DNA from: Nematostella vectensis
Lineage: Eukaryota > Cnidaria > Anthozoa > Actiniaria > Edwardsiidae
DNA length: 64,000 bases
Direction: 5' to 3'
Assembly (NCBI RefSeq): GCF_932526225.1
Contig: NC_064047.1
Coordinates: forward strand, 8,297,994 to 8,361,993
The notes beneath the pieces are model-generated. The model saw only the letters and a program-made list of their open reading frames with translations. It had not been told where the DNA came from and did not search any database. The translations under genes were made by a program, and so were the position numbers. The first letter of the stretch is position 1; each line of letters starts with the position of its first letter. Below, in pieces: positions 35,637 to 48,500 of this stretch.

Positions 35637-37473
35637 ATGGCTGTGAGTCTGGCTATTTTATATGGTGTATTGCATTGGGGGCTGTAAGGGTCGGAGTAGT
35701 GGCTATATATGAGAGGTAGAAATAGGCTAGCAGTGAGATGTTAGGGGAGAACTGTTGTTCCCTCTACACGGGTAAAAATACGATCTTTATTTCAACAATA
35801 CAAGACACCGAAAAAGCGTCAACAAAGCATGGCTTCTCTCCAAGAACTTCACTAACTTCGCGCCCCCGGGCATTGTGGGTAGGGCCCACAGGGAACCCGC
35901 GCGCCTTACAATTCTAAACAGTATAATTGTCAGTAAAACAGTTATCGCCGGACCGACCAACTGTGTATTTGACCTTCGGAGGAAGGTGATAATTACCTGT
36001 TGATGACTTCTTGTGATAACGTATTATTCAATATTATGGGGTGTAATGTGAGCTTGTAGACAATTAAATGGAATTACAAGGCCAGTGATAGGGATAAAAT
36101 ATGAAAGCGTGCAGATAGGGTATAAAAAAAAGAAATGGATGGCAAATAGAAGATAGATAGTGGTTATATAAGTATGGGACAGTTGGCTCCTTGAGTACGG
36201 GATGTTATATTGTGTCGTGTAGAGAGAGATTATGTAACGATGCGCGCTCTAAGATAAGCGATGAGCTTATGCGGTGGCCTATATTGAGCGAAAATAATAA
36301 GCGGAGGTACAGGCAGCAGAAACGGTAGGAATACGTGAAAAAAGTGAATGGCGTGTACCTGGCGGGCTTATAAAAGAGATACACAAACAGAAAGAAACAA
36401 AACAATAATGTGAGAGATTAAATGTTAAATATTAAAAAAAATAATGATACATTAAATTATTTGAAATTTATTTTACGGAAACTTCCATTCAACCAACGCG
36501 AACGATTGCTAATTATGTTATTGATAACAGACTTTTCCCGGTTGAAAGCTTTTCCTTTCGACAAAGATTCAGGCACCTTAATTTAAAGCTTTTAGTATCT
36601 TCTTTCATATCCCAATAAGATTTTTCGAGTTGAAGGCTTACATAGTTGTGTTTGACAGCTATATATCGAAATTTATTTTTACGACAAAACATTCTTTCAA
36701 CGAACTTCCCAATCCATTATAAACATTTTCCCGTTGAGAAATCTCTTTGCCGTTTATAGACCTACATTCGAAAAATAATTTCGACCCCATAACCTTTAGT
36801 ACAATCTTGGTGCATTTATTTCCATGAAAAATAATTAAATTAGCTTACAAATTATATTTATAACTTACTTTTTCGAAAGCAAAACATCATTCAGCAAACA
36901 TGATCATCAAAAAGGAAAAATATACTTCTAAGAAGAACCTCAGAAACAATTATCAGAAGCGTGTGTTATTGTGATCGCTTTTGAGCGGGTTTCAAGTCGC
37001 GGGTGCGGGTTTAAAAAAGCTACGGGTTAGAAGTTTTTATTTTATTTTATTTTTTTGATGGGTTGTTTTATTATTGTAATAATATTAAAATATTTTTTGG
37101 CTCGCGAAAATCAAATATTCGAAGAAAAAAAAACTGGAGAGCCGCGAAGCAATTTTCGGTGAGTTGAGAGCTGCAGCAGGCCTTAAAATATTGAAGGAGG
37201 CACGATACAGAAACATTAAGTTGAGGGGGGGGGGGGAGGGGGCACAGCCACGCCCATACTGTTCATATCAATCAATGGCTGTCGTTTTTCTTAATGGTCT
37301 AAAAGAGCCTGGGGTGAGCGCGCCAGAGATCTGTGATATTCTAAAACGTTAGGGACTAGGCTCCATTTCCAAGATGGCTGCCAGCAAAATCGTAGTAAAT
37401 ATGAATTCCTGCAAGTTTACGTGGAAAATATCGACTTACAAAGCTCTAGAGCGATAAAAAAGCAAAAAAAAGA
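35637..37473. other. Spacer between the two duplicated copies
   Basis: AT-rich, no gene recognised. A stretch at about 35737-35926 starting TGTTAGGGGAGAAC and ending in TCTAAACA might be a solo LTR but has no verified target duplication. GC-run MITE fragment at 37164-37262. Confidence 0.45.
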
Positions 37474-39194
37474 AACATGACAATTATGATCCTACAGGTG
37501 TGCTTTTAATTCGTATCACCACAAGTCTGACCAACCGATTGATCAGAAAAACAATGATTTTGTTTGACTGTCTGTTCGATTACATACTCGTATCAATCAT
37601 AGGAAGTGAACGATAAAAAGTGTCGGTATTTGTCCTTGTTTTTCTAAAAAATGTTCCGAGGCTTGTCTAGGCTCTTCCAAATAATCAGACGTGACTACCA
37701 TGTTTATCAGACGGTGAAACAACAGCTCCTTATTCTTGTCTTCAGAACCGTAACAAACTTTCACAAGACCGGATTCTTTTAAACTAATGAATAAGAATAA
37801 GAACGGAACTTCTCAAGAAAGGACCTGCCATTCTGTGACAAAGTGGTACACGCACGTTCCACATTATGCTGGGAAAATTTTTGTTGTGTATCTATCCCCA
37901 AAATAATGGCTCAAATCGAATGGTATGTGTTATATAAGGAAGGTGGAATATTTTTTACCGGTTCAAAGCTTTTAATTAAGATTGTGCATGATTTAAAAAG
38001 ACAGATTTCGTGACCTCGTTTAAGAAAGTTAACAGAGTTAAAAACAGCATGGGTGCGAAACACAAAGGCATATATTTTCCTGTTAGTAAGGATCTATTTA
38101 TTATCAAAAGTTGCTTATATGTCTGATTTCGGACATAGATTGAAGTCTTCTATCCGGGCTCATCACCCCTTTATATTAACACCGGGAAGTTGTAGCTAGC
38201 TCGAAGGTATCGGTATTTGAAAAGAATGGAATTAAAGTTCAGACGGCTGTCTTTTCCTGCTGGCTGCATCCGCAGCACGCTTCATTTAATTTTGTTTTTG
38301 TCATTATGTTTCTATTAAAATTCCTTTATAGGGGCTACACTATGGTACTCTTGCAATCCACCAATCCTTTGAAGTTGTGCTTAGTTATAATATTCCTCTT
38401 TTTTTGGGAATACTTTGCGTAAGTTTGATGTTTTGGAAATACTTTGCGTTCCTTTAATAGTTTGATGTTTTGGGAATACTTTGCGTTCCTTTAATAGTTT
38501 GATGTTAATTAACTACCAATGCTCTTAATGGACGAATTGGCCCCAAAGAAATCGATGTAGGAAGCGTTTGCAAAACGTGCTGAGTCCCACGCTCATAACA
38601 TGCATTTAACATTTCGAGATTTTAGACCGTATCCCAGTCCTTTTAAAATGAAATCAAAGTAAAGTTGCCTTTTTACATTATTTTTATGCACAATACACAT
38701 TGTACAACAGTATTGTTATCAGGTTGTATTTTTATTTGGTTGTAATATCAGCTTTTGAGCCTTTTGATCGGTTATCACGCGATTGCACCTTGTCATTAAA
38801 TACAAGTTCGTATTTAAAGAATGTAGATCATCCACTCCTTTATTACTGTTTACATTCGAAAATACGTCGCTTTCTTTGCAAGAAAACTTCAAAATAACCA
38901 CCCTATTAACTATACGTTTATTGTGTAGTTCCATAATATATCCATACCCGGAGGTATGACCCCCCACCCCTCTGGAATTTCCATTTTGGGTACCATTTTT
39001 TCAGATATAGTACTCGCCCCCCACCCCATCTGGAAATTTTGATTTCACAAAAATGTAATGCAAATCCATGACAGACTTAAATGATCAAAAAAGCGTTAGG
39101 AATAATTAACCCGTCTTATTAAGTGAAAAGCCCCTCGAAAGATAGTTTCACTCAGCTTTTTAATTGATATACAAAAAACAAAAATTAAAACATC

Positions 39195-39475
39195 TGTGCA
39201 TTTGTATAGCGCTTATACGGATAGCTCTAAGCGCTTTATATGCTAGGATATCTAATCCTCCATAACAGACTGCGCAAGGCAGTTTACAATCATAAGTGTG
39301 GGTTAGTAATGTCAGTATTGTCACTGAGGGTTGCCATGGTGTCTACTTGCGTCCTCAGCGGTTCATTTTCTTTTTACGTCCCTCCGGTTCAGATTAGTGT
39401 AGTGTAGAGTAGTATTGGAGAGACGGGACCTACGATTTAAAGTCCTTATCCGAGTGGACGTCGAATATCTAACTA
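39195..39475. mobile_element. Dispersed element in copy B, SINE-like tail
   Basis: Contains TTGTATAGCGCTTATACGG and, near its end, AGATTAGTGTAGTGTAGAG...GAGACGGGACCT shared with 61330-61380. Missing from copy A at 17033. Confidence 0.5.
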
Positions 39476-40592
39476 ATTTCTGAATCCGCCCCTCTAACTC
39501 TATCAAAACGCCCCTATCAAAAGGACCCGTCGTTTTTGTTTTGATAATGTGAAAAATCTACTGCAAAATAGTTTTGCATTTCGGCGGCTTCAAAAATGGC
39601 AGCCTGACGCAATGCATTGCGGACATGGTGAGGAGTTGGGCTTTTTTGATAAAACTTGTGATTGCGTAAACATAGCGTAAATATACTATTACTATATTTC
39701 CTTGTACTGAAAATGATCAGAATAAATCGGCCTTTATTATGTACAGATGTGGGGGGACTTTGAGTATTCGGTTGAAAGCACCTCAGCCGCTTTGATCTTA
39801 TTTGCTTCTTATAGTTAAATGAGAGGTGTCGTACAAATCTCTTCTCTTTGACATTGAAGTTCTTATATTCTCCCTATTGGAACTGCTTGTTTTTTTTTTT
39901 TTTTTGGTTTATGCTTTTTTAACAAGCTTTGAGCTTAAATTAGCAATGGAAATTTTCTTTTTTGTGACTCGGTATTGTGCGGGGGCGTAAAATGGCGGCG
40001 TGATCGGCCAAGAAAAGGAAATAAGGAAAGGTTTTTATCTACTCATCTATATACACACTCGGAACTAAAAAAAAATCTCTAGGTGTAACACAAAACCGTG
40101 GGAATTATTGTTCTACGAAACAGACCAGTATTTACAGCAATATCTGTTTCAAACACAATTAGAACACGGCAAGTTGATCAATATTAGGCACCCGAACGCA
40201 AACCACCATTTTGATATAAAAATATGTGGTAAAAGTAGCAAACAGCAGTAAGGAGCATTTCTCTAAGTGTTATTTGACAATTGAGTAATCCAGTCAAATA
40301 ATAAACTCTCCTTTAGATTGAAATGCTGATGGTTGGCATTCTTGGTCTAATCTCTCTAGTTGACGATGTATCATACTCTTGGCTAATATATGTAACACTT
40401 CACAAATGACTCCCGTCGTCTGATATTTGCGTCAAATGAGAGGTGTCGTACAAATCTCTCCTCTGTGACATTGAAGTTCTTATTTTCTCCCTATTGGAAT
40501 TGCTTGTTTTTTTTGTTTTTTTGTTTTTTTTTTTGTTTTTGCTGTTTTAACAAGCTTTGAAAAGTGCTTTGTCATCGCGAAAGCTTTAATAA

Positions 40593-41328
40593 AGGCCGAT
40601 TTAGACGCTACGATTTTTGCCTACAACCATCGCATGCGACATGACTTAGCTCTGATTTAGACACTCACGAATTTTTGCTCACGTCTATAGAAAATCGCGT
40701 ACGACTTTTGCGCTTTTTACTCGTCGAGGACTGGGACCAACAACAAAAAACATGGCGGACCGTCGCACTGTTGCAGCTGAAGCACTTGCTGATGAAATTT
40801 TACGCCGTGAACAAATGGAAAAAGACGAAGCAGGATCCGAGAGAAGAAACGGCTGACAGAATGGGACATATTGTTCAATCTTAGTGGAGCTACGTATATC
40901 CACGCCGACGATATCTTCGTATGGGGTATGGATTTCCGCCATATTTACAAACCAAAACAGTCATCGCCTTCCGTCTCTCCCCTGAAAGAACGATTCGCCT
41001 CTATGCTTCTGTTATTTTACCAAATATGGGCACAAAGTTGTAGAGTTTTACCAAATATGGGCACAAAGTCGTAGAGTTTTGAAACATGATTCAAAAATCC
41101 AAAATATGGGCACAAAGTTGTAGAGTTTTACCAAATATGGGCACAAAGTCGTAGAGTTTTGAAACATGATTCAAAAATTTAAAATAATTAAAAAACTTTT
41201 TCGTGTCGTAAGCTCTTGTCGTAGCGGAGTTGTAGAGCTGATTTAGACCTTGCGTCTTGAGTTTTATGCTGACGCAAGCGTTTCGCATACGATGATAAAG
41301 GCAAAAATAGTATCGTCTAAATCGGCCT
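40593..41328. mobile_element. PIF/Harbinger-like element in copy B
   Basis: Paralogue of 17326-17949 with the same termini and TAA flanks, so it was inserted before the segmental duplication. It is longer because a segment around 41035-41160 containing CACAAAGT(C/T)GTAGAG is locally repeated. Confidence 0.7.
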
Positions 41329-42408
41329 TAAGGGTACGGTATTACGAGCAACAGAATTATCCAACTTGTTGCTCTTTCAACCAAACAAGCTTCAGACGTG
41401 TGACTTGCGATGTGACGTCATTTTGATACGAGAACAAAAGTTGATTCATTATAGTAACACGCACAACATTCAAATAGTTTTGTTGCAAGACTTTGGATGA
41501 TTTTGTTGCTCGTATTACTGTACCTTGAGCAAAAACAGGGCAAATACAACCAGTTGAGGTGGGAATATTTTTATTTAAAACAAAAAAGACATTACTAAAT
41601 ATATTTGTGAAACCATCCGAAAGCCCGTGCTCAAAAGATTATTTTTGTTCACTCGTGTTGGTTGCCCCAGTGACCTTGACTGAAGAATTCGCTGTTTGAC
41701 TGCTATTCAATTAGTAATTCGCATTCGATCACTTAACCAACTCAGTAAAAGCAAAATATACAATAGTTACATTTGACAAAGAAACTGATAATTCAGAAAA
41801 ATAATAGCGTCTTCAAACTCGAGGTCTACGTGTAAAATTATATTATAGAAATATTTTAGACTTGGCAAGTTTGTCTGTTCTCTCGTTGAAAGAGCGGATG
41901 TAACTTTTCGTTGAAAGCGTGGGGAGGGAGACTTCCTCCATAATATGGAGGTTCTGTTTTTTTTTCTGTTATGGAATTTGCTTTCTGATTCACACACACA
42001 AATTCCTAAAAATGTGCACCATTTAGGATGTTCCCTGACAGAATGCCTAACTTTTGATTGGCGAATGAATACGAAAAGTACCTTGAGTATTATGCATAGT
42101 TATCAAAGAGGCGGTTATTTAGCTTAAGGTACGGTAATATCAGCAACAATACCATCCAACTTGTCTCAACCAATCACAAGCGTCAGTGTGGCTTGAGTTG
42201 TGTTGACGTCATTTTGCTACGAGAAAACCTGGTTCTTTGTGGTAGTACGCGCAACATTCACAAGCTTTGTTGAATAAGGTAGAACGACCTTCTACTTTCT
42301 GAAACAAACTTATTCAGCTTGCACCGTTTATGTTGCGAAACAATTTTGAATTATTTTTGCTCGTATTAGTACCTTTAGATAAGTCATATTGTGAAGAAAA
42401 TTATAAAG

Positions 42409-42567
42409 TCACAAATGTACTCCTTTTGAAGAACTAAAGATGACTGCACTGTCACTTCCCTTTCTCTGTTTGACAAGTAAACAGGTGCAGACGACAGTTA
42501 CCACTAGCATCAGCACAACCAATAGAATGAGGACAACAAGGATAGCGGTCACGTGACCCACCAGGAC
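42409..42567 (-). CDS. MCO B exon 11 (membrane anchor)
   Basis: Same anchor as copy A with one residue change (VVCTC for VVCIC) inside the helix; tail [14 protein letters not shown] and stop. Confidence 0.85.
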   Translation of the reverse strand, partial: VLVGHVTAILVVLILLVVLMLVVTVVCTCLLVKQRKGSDSAVIFSSSKGVHL

Positions 42568-45500
42568 CTGTCACACAGACACGTGATCAGTTAAAACAAT
42601 CATAAAAAATAAAAATGTATATCTATCAAGATAGTTTATTTTAGGAACAAGTAAATTAGTCGACGTAGAACAAAAGTAGGTGGAGTGAAAATGAAATTTG
42701 AAAATATAGTGAGATCAAATAAAATGAGATGAAATTGACTAATATTAGTACCTAAAATGTACGCATTGTTTTAATTTCACGAGATTCGCAAGATTCTCGA
42801 AATATCACGAAATAAAAATTATATAATATATAAGATCTTGGTAGAAGACCGGCATCACTAAAGAATTTTAAAATGTTAGAAGCCATATGGCCCAAAGACC
42901 TGTGGTGGAAACTTGTGGTGTTCTGAAACGTTAAGGCCTGGGTGGATTTTTCAAAATGGCGGCCTGCGAAATCTTAGAAAACCCGAATTCCTGCAAATTT
43001 ACGCAGTGGAAATTCACTCGACGTACACAGTTCTGAGGCGATTAAAAAGCGAGGAAAAAGGTATTGAAGCAGACTTCCAAATATGGCATGTAATGTCCTA
43101 ATAAGGATGAATTGACTGTGCAGCTGGAAAAACATAAGTTAAAAAAAAAAAGATTTTAAAAAAGGCATCCAACCAAATGCTCACCTCACAATACTCGTCA
43201 TTCCTCGTCTTGGTCACAAGATGGGCATGCGCAGTACAAACTCCATCAAGACACTTTTCATTGCTTTTTAGCATATCCTGGAAGGCACTCTGCCCGAGAG
43301 AGAACTGCTGACAAGTAGGGAATGCAGGCGGGGCGGGAGGTTGCTTGGCAAACGACTCATTCAGTATCAGCGCCATACCCTCGGTCATGTGATTTCCCAC
43401 GTGACAATGAACGAACCAATAGCCTTCGACGAAACAAAAAAAATAGTAGAAAACATTATTGAAGCTGATTCCCGTGTAAGTTAGATAGATGATAGATGGA
43501 TAGACGTGTTTATTTAAACCAATTGCAGTATTACAACTAAATTTTTAGTTTAAAACGCCATCAAAGATTATTATTTTTTTTACTATTATTATTATGTATA
43601 GTCACAAATTCGGAAAACCGTTTTGTTTTAAACACTTTACAAAAACTAGTTATACTAGATCTCAGTGAATAGACCTGGCATTCTGTGACTCGACATGTTG
43701 AAATTTACGGGTATAGAGTATTATTATCTCCTTTGATGTTGGAAATAAAGTTCTGACGAGAGCGTCTTTTTAACGCACTCAAGAGATCATTATGCGCAAC
43801 GCTCGTTTCTGAACATGGACTGATTCTTTCAATGAGTTCGAAAGTTATACTCCTTTCAGGAATATAGCAGGCTCAGAAATATTCGGGGGAGCACAATACA
43901 GAAACAATAAGAAAGTCTTGGGAGGGGTGCAGCCACGCCCCTACTGGGAGGGGGCAGCCACGCCCCTACTGGGGGGGGCAGCCACGTCCCTACTGGGGGG
44001 GGAGGAGAGGCACGTGTCCCCAGTGCACCCCCCTGTTACAGCCCTGCGTATTCCTATAGCACGCACCTGGATTCTCTTTACTGAGTCTCACGACCGTGTA
44101 ACCGAACGATGGGACAACCACCGTGTCCTTTAGAGGGGGGTTGTCGAAATTGAGATCCTTGGGCTGCCCCGCGGACCATCTCTGTCGGCTACAGAAGTCG
44201 TTGTCGCAAGTGATGTCGGGATTGATGCCGAAGATTTGACCGGTCGTCTCGTTCTGCATGGGGTAGCCGATCTTCAACACCTGTTGATCAAATAACAGCA
44301 AAGAGAGCACAGATGAACTTGATTGAAAGAGTCAAAACTTTGATTCTATCACAAAATTAATGGTTTTCTAATGTCCGGCTTATTTATTCCTATCTTATCT
44401 AGAATTTTTGAAAGAACTGATAGCAGGCCCATAGGGTTTGTTTGGAACCCCCCCCCCTCCCCCACTTGACTGGAAAATCCTCAGTAATGAAAGCAAACTG
44501 TGTGCCACTGCGAGCTAAGACGAATAAAAGAGGATAGAGGATAGAGAAAATGGTCTGTTAAATGGGTAAACGAAGCCCCTCTCAAAATCTTGGCTTCGGG
44601 CCTGGGGGTCGTTTCTCAAAACTCCCGGTTATAATCGGGCCCGTTAGGGTACCGGGAGAGTTTTCCGGGCGAGGAAGAGCGTTTCTCAAAGCTAGCGGTA
44701 GGGTCCCGGTTGTTTACGGGTTCCCGACAAGCAAATTATAATTTTCAGAGTTAATGAATAGATTGGCAAAATAATTATTGAATATCAATAAAAATCGTGG
44801 ATTTGTCGATGTCTGTAGACAACTGGTACCCCAAACACTGCTGTGGCATCGGCACTTTAAAAAAAAAAAGACAAAAAACAAGTAGATAAAGTCTCGTTTT
44901 GAAGCAAAACTTCCAATACCTTCGCAAAGTTGTTTACATTTTTAAGGCGCACGGTTACAGCTAAATGTCAAATTATTCGAGAGAAAAAAACCTGATTGGC
45001 TGGTAGGGAATCCCATAAAACGATGTTAGCCGTGATTGGCCCCCTTCTTTCCGGGCAGTGGAATGGTTTTCTCAAGTGATAAAGACTCACAACAACTCGA
45101 CACAACTTGAAAATGGCGATATTTAATCGGAAAAAAAGCACCAAATTTTGATATTTCAACTTGGCCAATTCAAGATGAATAGTTGATCTATAAATTCAGC
45201 TGAAAATATTAAGGAAAAACAACGTTTTGGGTATCAATTTTCGCATTCAGGGTAATCCCCGGTAAGTTAACGGGAGCTAGGCCTGTACCTGTCACGTGGC
45301 CTGTACCTGTCACGTGGCCTGTACCTGTCACGTGGCCTGTACCTGTCACGTGGCCTGTACCTGTCACGTGGCCTGTACCTGTCACGTGGCCTGTACCTGT
45401 CACGTGGCCTGTACCTGTCACGTGGCCTGTACCTGTCACGTGGCCTGAACCTGTCACGTGGCCTGTACCTGTCACGTGGCCTGTACCTGTCACGTGGCCT

Positions 45501-48500
45501 GTACCTGTCACGTGGCCTGTACCTGTCACGTGGCCTGTACCTGTCACGTGGCCTGTACCTGGAAGCTGTGGCCATGGACGTGGACGGGATGACTGAGTTT
45601 TGCATTGTTGTAGGAGTTCAGCACTAGATGGATTGTCTTCCCTGGTGGGAGTTCAACCACGTGGGTGCACCAACAGCCTTCGTCCGAACACGCCTTCGCG
45701 CAGTCCGTGAGTCCCCACGTGTCAGGGTCTTGGAAGAGCGGGGCCCGGGGACTAATGAACCTTCGCGCGTTGACAGAGGAGCCAATTGGGAAGCCAAAAT
45801 TGAGAAAGACTTCGTGCACGTCGTCGTTGCGCTCGGGCTGATTGTCAATGACTTCGGGATCGTAGTATGTTTTGTCCAAGCGTAGGTCTGATACGGGGAT
45901 ACAGGTGTGGTGTGGAAACCAGACCTTAGGAAAAACAGTCCATCGCAATATCACAACTGAATTACTGGTTTAATGCGCTAATGTAACCAGATCATAGCAG
46001 GGGCGGATCTAGCTTTTCGCTAAAAGGGGGTTTTTGCTCAATGACAAAGGGGTGAGGTTCTTTTTTATACATATTGCCATATTGCTTTCTGGCAGCCAAA
46101 AGGAGGGGGGGGGGGGTTAAACCCCCTGAACCCTCCCCCTAGATCCGCTATTGCTTAGGGAGAACAGTCCATCTCAAAATCACAATATCACAATGTAGCA
46201 AGATCTTAGGGAAAACAATACATTGCATTTCAAATGAACTACTGGTTAATGTGCTAATGTAACCAGATCTTGGCTCCAAAACCTGCTCGCGCAAATAAGA
46301 TCAATTCTCGCTCGGCTACTAGCGCAACTAAGCGCTTGTTAAGCAGGCTCGTCGGAGGTGTTTTGCAACCAGCATAAAACTTTCTCGTTCTCAAAGCTTT
46401 TAAAAGCCTCTCGTCTGGTACAAGATGCAAAAAATTAATTATTAATGCATATTGATCATTTATTGCATCTTGAACTAGACAAGTGGCAAACAATCTCTAT
46501 TTCGCGTTAAAATGCACAGGATAACCATTATCTAGAAACCACCGTACCTTGCTGTAGATTCTCCACGGACAGTTCAGTACCACACAGGGGGACTCTTCGC
46601 TACATGCTTTTTCTTCCGTCATCGGGTCCTCCCGACTGTCTTCTGATTCATACTGGAGTACGGCCCTCGCGTCCCAAACCCAGCCATCTGGGGGAGCACC
46701 TGGTCCAACGCCCGTCCGGAAGTTCACTCCCCTCATCCAGTAGCGAGTGTGTGTGGGCTTTGTCTTCGCTTTGAACTCGAACACGTAGGACTCGCCGTTG
46801 AAGATAATCGCAGAATCTACAGTGACGGGTTTGACGCGATGGCCATCACTTTCAACCACTGTCAGCTGATGCTGGTCTATGGCAAATCTGCGTAGGGCAT
46901 ATTTCGGATTATCAAACAGTAATAGAGACAGATAAAAAGGTACAACATTTTTACTTGCATTTATCTCAATATTTTAAAAAAAAACATTATTTGGGGGCCT
47001 TCAGTGCGCTATGAGAGCCAAATCTTTTTTGGAGATTCAAAAGCAGCCACAGGAAAAATGTTTAGTTTCTTTTATAAAATTATTTGTGTGATGATCACGT
47101 GTTGATGTGTATGCAAGGCCATAGCAGGGGGTGGGGCACTAGGAGCATGTGTCACCCCCGTTATTACAAGGAAATAACAAGTAGGGGCGTGGCTGTGCCC
47201 CTCCCAATATTTTCTTAATGTTTCTGTATTATACCACCATTCCCCCTAATATTTCGAGGCATGCTACGGCCCTGGTATGTGTGTTGATCACGTGCTGTTG
47301 GTAGATAGGCATTTACCTGTACGGATAGACGAGTCCCGTGTTGATCACGTGCTGTTGGTAGATGTGTATTTACCTGCATGGATGGACAAGTCCCGTGTTG
47401 ATCACGTGTTGCTGGTAGATGTGTATTTACCTGTACGAATAGACGAGTCCCGTGTTGATCACGTGCTGTTGGTAGATGTGTATTTACCTGTATGGATAGG
47501 CGAGTCCCGTGTTGATCACGTGCTGTTGGTAGATGTGTATTTACCTGTACGGATAGGCGAGTCCCTTGTTGATCACGTGCAGCTGGTAAATGTGTATTTA
47601 CCTGTACGGATAGACGAGTCCCGTGTTGATCACGTGCAGCTGGTAAATGTGTATTTACCTGTACGGATAGACGAGTCCCGTGTTGATCACGTGCAGTTGG
47701 TATGTTGATCCCGGTTTGACCCTGAAGATGCTGAGCGGTGCAGTGTTGTTGCCATGGCGACCTTTTCCATTCACTAAACCCGACCAATAGTGCAAGGGGT
47801 TTTCAATCGTCCAGTCAAACATATAACCTGCAAACACACAACAATCGCAAATTCCTAGTCAGAGCACTTATTTTCTACCTAGCTGGTTATCCCAGCTATT
47901 GGTTAACAAAATTTGAAGATATCTTATTTTTATCAAACAAAAAGTCAAGTATTGAACATTATTCAGAATATTTGCCCTTTCTGTTTGCTACCTTTTCCAT
48001 CTGTCTAACTACCCCATCTTTGAGACGTGCATTGGTAAGAATATCCGCTACATATTTTCAAATAGTCATATTGCGGTGCACATAAAGCACTGAGAGAAAT
48101 CTTTAATTCGCCTCTTGGACGCAAGAAGATGTGAGGTGGGTTCTTGTGTCTGTAAGGAGTTTATAATGTAACGTTAGATTACAAGCCACACAACATCGGG
48201 TCATGGAAGGATAAATAATCCCCTTACTGCGTTTCTCATCGGCATAGAAGATATCCCCATATCCTTTCCGTGTTATTCGCAGTGGGTTTGAAATCTCTAT
48301 TTCAGTGGAGTGCCATGGAAACCAGTCACTCAAAGTGATGACGTGATACGGCAGGCGGGGCAGCGATCTGGAAACGAAGTGTTCCAAGTTTGCTTTGAAA
48401 ATCAGGATGTTAAATCCCACACGAATGGTTCAATCAAATTAGGGTTTCTGTTACTATCGAATCCGTTGTATCGCAACGCCGCATTTTCAAAACATCGGTT

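Noticed and set aside
35737-35926. Solo LTR
   Set aside because: TG...CA-like ends and an AATAAA-poor interior without a verifiable target duplication or second copy in the window; left only as a possibility.
45209-45605. TGTGHV and RYRPRD repeat proteins
   Set aside because: Off-frame readings of the 18-bp exon 8 donor array.
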